Of a stretch of 64,000 bases of DNA, positions 51,108 to 61,300 are shown piece after piece (position 1 is the first letter of the stretch; each line of letters opens with the position of its first letter). The stretch is from Myxococcales bacterium. GTDB lineage: Bacteria; Myxococcota_A; Polyangia; Polyangiales; Polyangiaceae. A model generated the notes under the pieces. It was not told the origin of the DNA. It did not search any database and worked only from the letters and a program-made list of their open reading frames with translations. A program made the translations under genes and the position numbers. The DNA is taken from contig JADJKB010000024.1 of NCBI GenBank assembly GCA_016706225.1, positions 434,001-498,000 of the forward strand. Direction: 5' to 3'.

Positions 51108-52552
51108 ATCAGAACGATCCAAGCTTTCGCGAGCTGCACCGCGTCGAGAAACCAGGCATCGTCGGCGCCAAGTGGTGGCAGGACGGCCTGGTCGAGCAGA
51201 CCGCCGTTGCGGTCCCACGGCGGTCGGCACTTGCGGCGCTGATCGTAGCCGTTGGTGGCATCGCAGTCATCGGAACCGCCCTGGCCATCTGCGGCGTCGC
51301 CGCGTCCGGCGACGACGAGGTCGAGTTCAAGACCATCGACCAGGCTTCCCTCGCAGCGCAGCGCAACTACGGCTGGAACTTCGGCGCCATCACCGAGAAC
51401 CTGGTGTTCGATGGCGAACAGAAGACGCCGTTCGACCGCACGGCGCTGGCCCGGCTTCGAAGTGAGCTCATGCCCGTGAAGGGTGAGTTGCGCCCGTTCT
51501 ACTGGCCCACGCTGTTCGAGGCCGCCACGGCCATGCCAAAGACTCCCATCGAAGGCGAGTCTCCGACCACACCGCTCTCGGCGGTGCTCAAGCCAGTGTT
51601 CACGCCGTTGATGGACACCGCGTACCGGCGAGGCAAGGGGCTCGCGCGTTTGTTCGAGAAGGCCACGCCAGACACCGCAGTCCTCGTCGACTTGCCGGGG
51701 CCCGAGGCCGTGGCGATGGCCGCGGGCATGGCCGAGGGTTTCGAGCCGGTCGCGACGTTCGACAACTGGCCCCACCCGCGCGGAGTCGTGCCCGCCCACC
51801 TCACGCTGGGCGCAGCTGCGTACTACCAGCCGCTGTTCGCCAAGGCCCAGCAGCGCCGCACGCTGGCAGCGCTGCCCGTGTTCGTGCTCGATCGCAAGCG
51901 CCTGGCCCAATACACGGACGAGACGCGACAGTTCGACAACCGCTACGTCGTGAAGCTGCCTCCGGCGGAGGCCTTCAAGAAGCTGGGCGTGAAACGCCTG
52001 CTCTACGTCATTCCGGGCGGTGCCGAGACGTCCGAGCTGGACGATTTGAACCAAGACTTCGTCGAGTACGAGAAGGCCGGAATCGACGTGAAGATGCTGG
52101 CGGCCACGGACCTCACTCCGGGCACCCCCAAGGTCCCGGCGGACGAGCAGCAAAAGCTCGAACAGGCGGGTGAGTGGCCGCCCTATCTCTACGGCGGGGA
52201 CGAGGGTTCCTCCGACGGCTTCTGGTCGGACTACGGCTGGGACTCCGGCACCACCAGGCCTCGCCCGACGAAGCTCGCCAGCAATCGGCGCTCGTCGTCG
52301 TTCAAGAGCTGGGCACCCACGTCGCGCGCGACGCCCTTCGGGTCGAGCACGTCGGCGTCGAGCGCGAATGCCGACGGGACGGGGTCCATGAGCAAGAGCG
52401 CGAAGGTCGCCCTCGGAACGACCGGAATCGCGGTCGCCGTGGGTACCGGTGTCGTTCTCGGTACGCGCTACGGCACCGGCCGCACCAGCGGCTCGCGTAG
52501 CGGCGGACGCAGCGGCTCGTTCGGCCGTTCGTCGGGCTCGGGGTGGAGCTGA
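51104..52552 (+). CDS. Single-span membrane protein with Ser/Gly/Arg-rich tail, unrecognised
   Basis: A 482-residue protein. Residues ~40-66 are a membrane span (ALIVAVGGIAVIGTALAICG). The outer region (~75-370) has blocks such as DTAVLVDLPGPEAVAMAAGMAEGFEPVATFDNW and KRLLYVIPGGAET, not matched to a family I know. The last ~100 residues contain another hydrophobic stretch and a Ser/Gly/Arg-rich tail (SRSGGRSGSFGRSSGSG). It is coupled by overlap to both neighbours and may be a substrate or platform of the locus (inference). Confidence 0.65.
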   Translation: MNQNDPSFRELHRVEKPGIVGAKWWQDGLVEQTAVAVPRRSALAALIVAVGGIAVIGTALAICGVAASGDDEVEFKTIDQASLAAQRNYGWNFGAITENLVFDGEQKTPFDRTALARLRSELMPVKGELRPFYWPTLFEAATAMPKTPIEGESPTTPLSAVLKPVFTPLMDTAYRRGKGLARLFEKATPDTAVLVDLPGPEAVAMAAGMAEGFEPVATFDNWPHPRGVVPAHLTLGAAAYYQPLFAKAQQRRTLAALPVFVLDRKRLAQYTDETRQFDNRYVVKLPPAEAFKKLGVKRLLYVIPGGAETSELDDLNQDFVEYEKAGIDVKMLAATDLTPGTPKVPADEQQKLEQAGEWPPYLYGGDEGSSDGFWSDYGWDSGTTRPRPTKLASNRRSSSFKSWAPTSRATPFGSSTSASSANADGTGSMSKSAKVALGTTGIAVAVGTGVVLGTRYGTGRTSGSRSGGRSGSFGRSSGSGWS

Positions 52553-53109
52553 TGTCGAACTCGATCTTTGCCATCGAGATCGCGGCGCGGACGTATCCGA
52601 ATGACCCCCTGCGCCAGCGCTTGCACGAGCTCATTCACACGCAGGCCGCCTCACAATCACAGATCCAGAAGCGCCAGCTCTACTACCAGGCCGCCCAGCA
52701 GCTCGGCATGCACTTCGCGAACGTCGAGCGCGGCTGCTGGGACTATTTTCCGGATCACGACAAGGCCATCGCCGACTTCGAGATGTGGAGCCAGGGCATG
52801 ATCACCGAAGAAGGCGCGCGGCAAGGGCCCGCGTACGACGGGCCACCGCGTTATCTGACCTTCACCATGGCGTTCCTGATGGTCCACGGCTCACCCACGG
52901 ATCGAGCCATTGCCCAGCGCTGCAACATCCCACAAGAGAACCTGTGGCGACGCGACGTCTTCGGTTACATCGTGCAGGCCGTGGCCTCGATGGACTTCGC
53001 GGACGTGCAAGCCGACGTGGTGTATCTGATCCCCGGGGACGACTCGTTCGCGCTGACTCCGCAGGATCTGGCGCTGCCCAAGTTCGAGTACCTCCGCCCG
53101 ATTGCCTGA
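52552..53109 (+). CDS. Unrecognised soluble protein in the oxygenase locus
   Basis: A 185-residue soluble, mainly helical protein (IFAIEIAARTYPNDPLRQRLHELIHTQ; FEMWSQGMITEEGARQG; VVYLIPGDDSF) with no signal peptide. The ATG shares bases with the upstream stop (TGATG) and has GGTGGAG upstream, so it is translated with the membrane protein. No family is recognised. It converges with the 2OG-type oxygenase at 53157, 47 bases away. Confidence 0.65.
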   Translation: MSNSIFAIEIAARTYPNDPLRQRLHELIHTQAASQSQIQKRQLYYQAAQQLGMHFANVERGCWDYFPDHDKAIADFEMWSQGMITEEGARQGPAYDGPPRYLTFTMAFLMVHGSPTDRAIAQRCNIPQENLWRRDVFGYIVQAVASMDFADVQADVVYLIPGDDSFALTPQDLALPKFEYLRPIA

Positions 53110-53156
53110 GCCCGCGCACGCCACGACGGTTTATTTCAGGCTCCCCAAGTGAGGAG

Positions 53157-53888
53157 TCAGAACCAGACTTCCCATTTGTCCGGTTCGACCTCTGCCGCGT
53201 GGGCCGTGATGCCGATGCGATCACGGCGACCTCCGAAGGGCTGGATCTGGTGCAGGCGGTAACTGTCGAAGACACACAGCTCTCCGGTGCCGTACTCGAT
53301 GATCGTGCTTGCTGTCTCGACGTCTTCGTCGGAGGCCTCGTCGGCCCCGGAGTAATGCGCGTCCCAGATGGCGATGCCACCGCCACGCTGGGGTGCCTGC
53401 AGCATCACGAGCAGCGAGAGCGCTGGCTTCCGCTCACGAACGTGCTCCTCGGTGAGCCCCTCCGTGTCGAAGTGCAGCACGCCTCCGCGCCGCGAGACGA
53501 ACTCACCATTCGGAAACACGTGGACGCCTGGGCCGCACCACGCCTCGCGTCGCTGCGCGTGGCCTCCGGTCAGCTTCGCGACCGCCTCGACGACCTGCTG
53601 CTGCATGCCTGGCAGGGTCTCCTCGACCAGCTGGTTGGAGGCCGCGGCGTTCTCGAAGTAGTCGTCCGGGAGATCTTCCTCCAGGTGAGTGTACCAGGCG
53701 CGCCCGAGCGAAAACTGCTCGCCGTCGAAGGCGGGGGTCCAGGACTCGCGCGCTCGATACACGGCCGTCGTCCACTCATGACACTGATGGAAGGACAGGA
53801 AGTCGGGCGCACGTAGCGCGAAGTCCCGCGTCAGCGTCGACAGCAGCGCGTCGCGATCAGCGAGGCCCGAGCCGAGCGTAGCGTTCAA
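53157..53888 (-). CDS. 2OG-Fe(II) oxygenase, prolyl-hydroxylase-like
   Basis: A 243-residue protein. LHFDTEG supplies H139-x-D141; RLHQIQPFGGRRDRIGITAH supplies H213 and the 2-oxoglutarate Arg (~224). The order and spacing fit the prolyl-4-hydroxylase-like 2OG superfamily, and it is not closely similar to the two other 2OG-type proteins here. The TTG start overlaps the upstream stop (TTGA), so it is coupled to the membrane protein at 53885. It may act on a peptide side chain by family analogy. Confidence 0.75.
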   Translation of the reverse strand: MNATLGSGLADRDALLSTLTRDFALRAPDFLSFHQCHEWTTAVYRARESWTPAFDGEQFSLGRAWYTHLEEDLPDDYFENAAASNQLVEETLPGMQQQVVEAVAKLTGGHAQRREAWCGPGVHVFPNGEFVSRRGGVLHFDTEGLTEEHVRERKPALSLLVMLQAPQRGGGIAIWDAHYSGADEASDEDVETASTIIEYGTGELCVFDSYRLHQIQPFGGRRDRIGITAHAAEVEPDKWEVWF

Positions 53889-54673
53889 AAGAAGGTCGCC
53901 TTTCTCACGTTGAGCGACATGTCGTCCACCCGTACCACGTCGTCGCGAGGCGTTCCGGTCACCTTCAACAGCACCGGACCGGGCCCGAGGGGCGGCGTCT
54001 CTTCGAGGAAGATTTCGCAGTCCGGCGCCATGGTGCAGAAGAGTTTTTGCTGGGTTCGACCGGTCTGGGTGTCGATGGACCAGTGGTGCACGAGCTTGCC
54101 GTCGAGGAAGGCGTCCACTTCGTAGTGAACGGGCAGGATCTTGCGCAGGGTCTTGCTGCTGGAGGACTTGGACCAGGAGCCGTCCAGCGATGCCCAGAGC
54201 GCGATGGGTTTGCCGTTGGCCACGAACCTCGCCTCGGCGCTGCCAGCCCCGCGAAGTCCTGCGGTCACGAGCAAGTCACCGCGACCGGAGACCGCTGGGC
54301 CAAGCACCAGAACCAAAGGGATCGCCAGCAACACACCGAAGAAGATGAGCATCGACGCGGTGGGGCGCCGGAGCTTGCGCTGCGCCTCGAGCACGCTCGG
54401 ATCCGTCTCGGGTAACCGCTCGGCGCGGAGCACTTGCAGTGAGAAGTACGAGACGGCCGCCGGGAAGTAGAGGCTCACCACCTCGCTGATGTCGCTCGCC
54501 GAACAGGTGGCTCCGGGCCGGAGCCGGTACCCCACGTAGTACGCCGCCTTGCTCCTACTGCCCTGGACGACGATGTCCACGCTCTCTACCCCGATGGCTT
54601 CGAGCCGAGGACGAAGAGTGGCCTCGAGGAGCTGGGCGTCCTGAACCAGGTCAGCGGGCGCGTGAATCGTCAT
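53885..54673 (-). CDS. Membrane protein with a cytoplasmic-like head and outer domain, unrecognised
   Basis: A 262-residue protein with an ~100-residue soluble N-terminal domain (LEATLRPRLEAIGVESVDIVVQG), one strong membrane span (SMLIFFGVLLAIPLVLVLG, ~107-126) and a ~130-residue outer domain with two cysteines. No family is recognised. It is the first gene of the pair with the prolyl-hydroxylase-like enzyme, which overlaps its stop. Confidence 0.65.
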   Translation of the reverse strand: MTIHAPADLVQDAQLLEATLRPRLEAIGVESVDIVVQGSRSKAAYYVGYRLRPGATCSASDISEVVSLYFPAAVSYFSLQVLRAERLPETDPSVLEAQRKLRRPTASMLIFFGVLLAIPLVLVLGPAVSGRGDLLVTAGLRGAGSAEARFVANGKPIALWASLDGSWSKSSSSKTLRKILPVHYEVDAFLDGKLVHHWSIDTQTGRTQQKLFCTMAPDCEIFLEETPPLGPGPVLLKVTGTPRDDVVRVDDMSLNVRKATFF

Positions 54674-54858
54674 CGCCGTGCGGGGGACGATACCCCCACG
54701 CGGGCGCGCCGACCATTACCTGCGTCAACGGAGCGCGGGCGTCGCATGCGTCCACCCAGGCGCCCGAAGTGAGCAGCGCGCGCCCCGTGCTGCCCGCGCG
54801 GGGGCCATGATGCTCCCGAATTCCTCGACGCTGCCCCGGCGCCCTCTGATCGTGCTAG

Positions 54859-56778
54859 GTGGCTGCCGCTGTGATCGGCATCTCCAATCTGAGCAAGGGC
54901 TTCGGCCCCCAGACCCTGTTCGAGGACGTGACGCTGCAGCTCAACGCCGGCAGCCGCTACGGGCTCGTCGGGGCCAATGGCTCGGGCAAGACCACCCTGC
55001 TCAAGATCCTGACCGGGAGCGAGCCGGCCAGCGGCGGTGAGGTAAAGTTCGCGAAGAACGCCCGCATCGGGGTGCTGCGTCAGGATCGCTTCGAGAGCGA
55101 CGATCAGATCATCCTAGACGTTGCCATGATGGGCGACGAGATCGTGCACCGGGCACTGGCCGAGCAGGACGGGCTGAGCGCCGATCACGAGCCGGACCCG
55201 CACCGCATCGCGGAAATAGACGAGATCTTGCGGGCGCACGACGGCTACACCCTCGAGGCCCGGGCCGCGCAGGTGCTGATGGGGCTGGGCATTCCGGAGA
55301 GCGCCATCCGCCAACCGCTGCGGACCCTGAGCGGCGGATTCAAGCTGCGGGTGCTCCTGGCGCAGGTCCTGGTGAGCCGCCCGGACGCCGTGTTGCTCGA
55401 CGAGCCGACCAACCATCTGGACATCCTGAGCATCCGTTGGCTCGAGCGCTTCCTCAACTCTTACCGCGGTTGTGCGGTGGTGATCAGTCACGATCAACGT
55501 TTCTTGAACACCATCGCCACGCACATCCTGGACGTCGATTACGGGACCGTGATCGAGTACCCCGGCAACTACGAGGCGTTTCACGAGCTGAAGGTCGCGA
55601 CCCGGGAGCGGAAGGAAGCCGCCATCGCCCGGGTGCAGAAGATCATCGCCGAGAAGAAGGCTTTCGTGGAGCGCTTTCGGGCCAAGGCCACCAAGGCGCG
55701 CCAGGCCCAGAGTCGGGTCAAACAGATCGAGAAGATCGAGGTCGAGACCCTCGCGTCCTCTTCGCGGCGCTACCCCAAGTTGAAGTTCGACCTCAAGCGT
55801 CCGAGCGGCAAGGACGTGCTCGAGATCGACGAGGTCTCCAAGGCCTACGGCGAAAACCAGGTGCTGAAGTCGGTGTCGCTCACCATCCGCCGGGGTGAGC
55901 GTGTGGCCGTGATTGGCGCCAACGGTCTCGGAAAATCCACGCTGCTCAAGATCGTCACGGAAAACCTGGCTCGCGATGCCGGCAGCGTGAAATGGGGGCA
56001 CGAGACCCACGTCGGGTACTTCGCTCAGGACCACCGTGATCAGCTGACGAACCCCAAGCAGACTGCCCTCGACTTCTTGTGGGACTCCTGCCCGCAGGAG
56101 GGAACCAGCTTCGTGCGCGGCGTGCTGGGGCGCCTGCTGTTCTCCGGCGAGGACGTAGAGAAAGCGGTCGGGGATCTCAGTGGAGGGGAGGCGACGCGCC
56201 TGATCTTCAGCCGCTTGATGGTCCAGAAGCCGAACGTGCTCGTGCTGGACGAACCCACCAACCACCTCGACCTCGAGTCCATCGAGTCGCTGGTCGAGTC
56301 CCTCGATGCCTATCAGGGCACGCTGCTCTTCGTGTCCCACGATCGCTGGTTCGTCGAACGGCTCGCGACGCGGGTGATCGAGATCAAGAGCGACGGCCTG
56401 AACGACTTCAACGGGACCTACCGCGAGTATCTGGAGCGGCTCGGTGACGATCACCTGGACGCCGACTACGCGGAGCTGCGCGCGAAGGCGAACAAGAGCG
56501 CGAAGTCCAAGTCGGTGGCCCCGCCGCCGCCCGGGCAGCGCACGAACCGTCAGAAGGCGCTGCCGAAGAAGCGCGACGAGGTGCTCGACAAGATCGCGGC
56601 GGTGGAGGCAAAACTCAGCGAGATCAACGCGGCCTATTCCACGCCGGGTTTCTTCGACAAGACGCCGATGGATGTGGTCTCGCGCCTGCAAGCCGAGCGC
56701 ACGGCGTTCGAGGCACAGCTCGCGGCGCTGACCGCGGAGTGGGAGTCCCTGGAGACCGAGCTCTCCGCGCTCGAGTGA
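54859..56778 (+). CDS. ABC-F family ATPase
   Basis: A 639-residue soluble protein with two ABC cassettes and no membrane domain. First cassette: Walker A GANGSGKT (~40), signature LSGGF, Walker B AVLLDEPTNHLD. Linker helices include RAKATKARQAQSRVKQIEK. Second: GANGLGKS (~350), LSGGEATR, VLVLDEPTNHLD. The C-terminus is a Lys/Ala-rich linker and a coiled-coil tail. ABC-F proteins act on ribosomes, in translation rescue or antibiotic protection; the subfamily (YbiT/Uup-like) is not fixed. The GTG at 54859 or 54871 could be the start. Confidence 0.9.
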   Translation: MAAAVIGISNLSKGFGPQTLFEDVTLQLNAGSRYGLVGANGSGKTTLLKILTGSEPASGGEVKFAKNARIGVLRQDRFESDDQIILDVAMMGDEIVHRALAEQDGLSADHEPDPHRIAEIDEILRAHDGYTLEARAAQVLMGLGIPESAIRQPLRTLSGGFKLRVLLAQVLVSRPDAVLLDEPTNHLDILSIRWLERFLNSYRGCAVVISHDQRFLNTIATHILDVDYGTVIEYPGNYEAFHELKVATRERKEAAIARVQKIIAEKKAFVERFRAKATKARQAQSRVKQIEKIEVETLASSSRRYPKLKFDLKRPSGKDVLEIDEVSKAYGENQVLKSVSLTIRRGERVAVIGANGLGKSTLLKIVTENLARDAGSVKWGHETHVGYFAQDHRDQLTNPKQTALDFLWDSCPQEGTSFVRGVLGRLLFSGEDVEKAVGDLSGGEATRLIFSRLMVQKPNVLVLDEPTNHLDLESIESLVESLDAYQGTLLFVSHDRWFVERLATRVIEIKSDGLNDFNGTYREYLERLGDDHLDADYAELRAKANKSAKSKSVAPPPPGQRTNRQKALPKKRDEVLDKIAAVEAKLSEINAAYSTPGFFDKTPMDVVSRLQAERTAFEAQLAALTAEWESLETELSALE

Positions 56779-56781
56779 GGC

Positions 56782-58140
56782 TCACGCGGCGCGGGGCCGC
56801 GTCTTCGGAGAGCGCCCCCACGCCCGCACCAGCGTGCCGTGTTTCGGTGAAAACGTGATGGCGCGGCGAACGGTGGGGACCGGCGCCGGTTGGGCCAACT
56901 CCAGGCGTCGCCGGCTCAGAATGGTCGCCATCACGATCTTCATCTCGTAGAGCGCGAAGGCCATGCCCAGGCAGCGCCGGATCCCTCCGCCGAACGGCAG
57001 CCAGGCATACGGGTCGGGACGTTTGTCGAGGAAGCGCTCGGGGCGGAACGCGTCGGGGTCGGGGTAGAGCGCTGGGTTGACGTGGGTCAGGTAGATCGAG
57101 GGCGCGAGCACCCACCCCTTGGGGATCTCGAGCTCACCCAGCGTGAACTCTGCATGCAAACGCCGTCCGACCATGGGAATGACGGGGCGCAGGCGCAGCG
57201 CCTCCTGAATGGTGGCGTCGAGGTACGGCAGGTTGTTTGCGTGCGCGACGTCGAAGGGATTGCCGTCGGTGGCGTCGTCGAGCTCTTGGTGCAGCCGGTC
57301 GAGCACTCCGGGCGAGTCCAGGATGCGCTCGAAGGCCCAGCACATGGCTGTGGCGGTGGTCTCGTGGCCCGCCACGAGCAGTGTCATCAGCTCGTCCCGC
57401 AGCTCGACGTCTTCCAGGTGTTTGCCGTCCGCGTCCACCGCGTCGATCATGAGGGAGAGCACGTCGTTGCGACCCTCGGTACCGGAGCGCCGTCGACGGG
57501 AGATCTCGGCGTAGATGGCCTCGTCGGCGGAGGCGCGATCGTTCAGGAATCGCCGCCAGGGCGAGAGCGGGAAGTTGCGGCGCATGGCCGGGATCATGCC
57601 CAGCACACCCAAGGGTGAGTCGGCAATGGAGAGCAGTTTCTCGAGGCGGCGACGGAGCTCGGTGAGCGCGCCGGCCTGATCCACGCCGAAGACAGTGCGC
57701 AAGATCACCTCGAGCGTGATGTCCTGAGTGTGGTTGCGCAGGGAGAAAGGCGAGCCGCTGGGCCAGGTGTCGAGATCACGTTCGGTGATCTGCATCATCT
57801 CCACGCCGTACAGGCGCATCCGCTCGCCGTGGAACGGGGGCAGCAACATGCGGCGATGGCGCAGGTGACGAGCACCGTCGAGTGTGAGCACCGAGTGTTC
57901 ACCGACGATGGGTTCGAGCACGGCGTTGACCTCACCGGCGCGCAGGTTCTCCGGATCGCCGGTGAAGATCTGCTTGATGCTCTCGGGATCGCTGGTGACG
58001 ACGAGGTTGCCCGTGCCGGCGATGCGCAAGACGAACGTATTGCCGTAGCGCGCGCGACAGAAGCGCATGAGCTCGATCGGTCGACGGATCCAGAGCAGGG
58101 TCTGCAAAGCGGCTGGCAAGGACGGGCCCGGGGGGAGCAT
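56782..58140 (-). CDS. Cytochrome P450
   Basis: A 452-residue monooxygenase, typical length. The heme-binding loop FGGGIRRCLG matches FxxGxRxCxG; the I-helix oxygen-binding site is AGHETTA; the K-helix EALRLR supplies ExxR; FRPERF marks the meander. The ATG at 58140 gives the usual LPPGP opening, and a GTG at 58191 would add a hydrophobic extension. No redox partner is nearby. The stop is three bases from the convergent ABC-F stop. The substrate is unknown. Confidence 0.92.
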   Translation of the reverse strand: MLPPGPSLPAALQTLLWIRRPIELMRFCRARYGNTFVLRIAGTGNLVVTSDPESIKQIFTGDPENLRAGEVNAVLEPIVGEHSVLTLDGARHLRHRRMLLPPFHGERMRLYGVEMMQITERDLDTWPSGSPFSLRNHTQDITLEVILRTVFGVDQAGALTELRRRLEKLLSIADSPLGVLGMIPAMRRNFPLSPWRRFLNDRASADEAIYAEISRRRRSGTEGRNDVLSLMIDAVDADGKHLEDVELRDELMTLLVAGHETTATAMCWAFERILDSPGVLDRLHQELDDATDGNPFDVAHANNLPYLDATIQEALRLRPVIPMVGRRLHAEFTLGELEIPKGWVLAPSIYLTHVNPALYPDPDAFRPERFLDKRPDPYAWLPFGGGIRRCLGMAFALYEMKIVMATILSRRRLELAQPAPVPTVRRAITFSPKHGTLVRAWGRSPKTRPRAA

Positions 58141-58383
58141 GTGGGCCGAGGGTAGCAGCTGGAGAAGCGCGCTGCGCGTGGCGCCCCTCACGTGTACGGC
58201 CTTACGCGCGGCGTTGCGAAGGAGGTTATGCGAGAGAGCAAACGAGGGCGACCGCTGCACTTTGTGGGCCGAACGCTGAGATGTCGCGGAAACGGGCGCG
58301 GTTCCCCTGCGCGCAGGATGTGTGCCACCCGTCGGGCACTCGAGGCATGGCCGATGCACTCGGAGCGCGGCGGAAGTCCCTGC

Positions 58384-61300
58384 ATGGAGAGCCTGATCCT
58401 TCTGCTGTTCACGGTCGTCGTTCTGCTGTTCATCAGCGGACCCGCGGCGCTGGTCTGGTGCTTCTCGCTCAAGCGCGACAACGACCGCTTGCGCGCCGAG
58501 CTCGTGCATCTGAGTGAGCACGTACGCAGCGTCGCGATGCCGGGCACGCAGCGAGCGCCCGCTGCGGATGCGCCTGCGAGCGCGACGGAGGATGACCTGG
58601 CGGCGCGCCGCGAGTCCGCGCGGGAAGCGCTGCGTACGATTCATGGAGCGGCGCCGCCGCCCGCTGCGGATGCCGCGGCTCCGGACGTGGCGCCTGCCGC
58701 GAGCGAGGTCACCTCCGCGAGTGCGCCGCCGAGCGCAGCAACGAGCGAGGTAGCCGCTGCGTCGGCAGTCGCCGCGCCGAGTGACGTTGCCTCTGCGCCG
58801 CCCCCACCGCCATTCGTGCCACCTTCTCCCGCGCCGGGCCTCGGCGCCCCGGAACCCGCGCGCCCCGGCCTCGAGCAGTGGATCGGGGTACGCGGTGCCG
58901 CGGCTCTCGGCGCCATCGTGCTGGTGATCGCGGGTCTCTACTTCTTCCGTTATTCGATCGAAAAAGGGCTGATCACTCCCGCACTGCGTGTTGCTCTCGG
59001 CACGCTGCTCGGGACCGGCTGTCTGGTTCTCTCCGAGACCACCCTACGCCGGCGCTTTCAGCCGCTGTCGCACTGGATTGCTGGAGCGGGGATCGCGCTC
59101 CTGTATCTGAGCTTCTGGGCCGCCGCTGCTCTGTATGGCCTGGTGTCGGTGCCGCTCGCGTCGGTGTTGATGATCCTCGTCACCGCGACGTCGTGTCTCC
59201 TGGCGGTGAAGCGCCGCTCGGTGGCGGTGGCGCTCCTGGGTTTGGTCGGTGGTTTCGCGACGCCGCTGCTGTTGTCGACGGGCAGTGATCGCCCCGTCGC
59301 GCTCTTTGCTTACCTGCTGGTGCTCGACGTCGCGCTGCTCTCGGTCGCACGCCATCGCCGCTGGCCTGCGCTCGCGCTGTTCAGCTTGCTTGGCACCGCG
59401 CTCTATCAAGCGCTGTGGATCGGGGGTCGGATGGAAGCAGACCGGCTCGGGCTGGGGATCGGGATCCTGCTCGTGTTCGCCGGGCTGTTCGCCTTCGCCA
59501 CGCGGCGTCGAGACGAGGAGGAGAGTGTGGTGCTGCGCCTGACGCGCCTGGCCACCCTGCTCCTGCCGTTCTTGTTCGCGCTCTACTTCGGTTTGAACGC
59601 CGAGCTGTCCCAGCACTTTCTCTTGCCCGGTGCCTACCTCGGTCTGATCGTGCTCGGTGCGGCCTGGTATCCTGCGCCGTCCGAGGCGCGCGCTGTCGGC
59701 CTCGGCGCTGTTGCAGCGGCCCTGGGTGCGCTGTGCGCGTGGCTCGCCACGCATGCACCAACGCTGGCAACGGCGTGGGAGGTGATGGGTGTGGTGAGCG
59801 TGCTCGCGGTCGCGCTCCTGGGGCTCGCGGAGCGTGAAGCCGAGAAGGGCTCACCGCTGGCTCTCGTCTGGACACTCGGCGCGCTCGCTGCGACGGCCAT
59901 CTGGGCGGTAGCGAGCCCGGCGATCGCCGCCTGGCCCTGGCTGGTTGGTTTCTCCAGCCTCAGCTTGCTTGCGCTGCGACTCTCCGCGAGGCAAAAGCGC
60001 GAGGGCTTCGCCACGGTGTCTCTGGCTGCCCTGGGCGCCGCGGTTGGGCTGTTGACGGCGACGCACGCAGCGGAGCCTGGCTTCACTACCCCGCCGCTCA
60101 TGCTTTTCAGCGTGCTCGGTCTCGGCGCAGGTGTGTGTGCGGTCGTGCTCCTGCGTTCGACCGACCGCGGTCGGCGCTTCACGGCCCACGGAGCCGCGCT
60201 CTCGATTGCGTTGATGCTCGTCGGCTACGGCTCGACGTCGCGTGAGCTCGGTCTGCGTCCGACCGAGCTCTTCGCCGGCACGCTCGTGCTCGGGCTGTTG
60301 ATTTGTATTGCGTCGTTGCGCTCGAGGACGAGCCTCTGGTTCCTGTCTGCGGTGCTCGGCACTGCGCTGATCCAGACGCGCTTCGCCTGGCAGCTCGACG
60401 CGGCGCCCGCTGCACTTCGGAGCTCCGTGCTCGGCCTGCAGGTCCTGTCGGTATTTGCCTTCGGCGGCTGGGCGCTGCTCCTGCCGAAGGAGCTGAAAAA
60501 CACCGGCACCACCTGGCGAACCGCCGCCCTGATCGGTCCGGCGTTCTTCTTCCCGCTGCGCCACCTCTACGTCGGGCTCCTCGGCGACGCTGCCATCGCC
60601 ATCGTCCCGATCAGCCTCGCGGTCTTCAGCCTTCTCCTCAGCCTCGCGGTGAGTCATGCCGGGCCGACCGAGTCGAAGGTGCGAAGGACTGCACGTGTCT
60701 GGCTCGGCGCCGCGACGCTCGCGTTCGTGACCGCCGCCATCCCGCTGCAGCTGAAGAACGAGTGGGTCACGATTGCCTGGGCGCTCCAGGGTGCGCTGAC
60801 GCTGGCCCTCTGGCGGCGCATCGACCACCTGGGGCTCAAGTATTTCTCCCTGGCGCTGCTCGGCGCCGCCACGCTCCGGTTGATCGCGAACCCGGCGGTC
60901 CTCGAGTACCATGCACGCGGGCCCGTGCCGGTGTTTGGCTGGCTCTCGTACACCTATCTGGTGCCGGCCCTGGCCATGCTCGGCGCGTGGTGGCTGGTGC
61001 GCGATCTCGAGGTCGTGCGTCTGCGCGAGGCCGAGCGTTTCATTCCCGGGCGCATGCAACCTCTGGTCGCGCGCCTCGCGGTGACGTTCGCCATCGCCAT
61101 CGGCTTCGTGTGGCTCAACCTCACCATCATCGATCTGTTTGCCACCGGGCCGACCCTGCGCGTTGCGCTCGAGCATCGGCCTGCACGTGACCTCACGCTG
61201 TCGGTCGCCTGGGCGGTCTATGCGCTGGCGCTGCTTGCGCTCGGCGTGTGGCGCGCGAACCTGGGCCTGCGCGCGCTGAGCCTGGCGCTCTTGCTCGTCA

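Noticed and set aside
55114..56691. 525-codon open frame opposite the ABC-F gene
   Set aside because: It mirrors a clearly coding gene in high-GC DNA, has biased composition and no recognisable motif.
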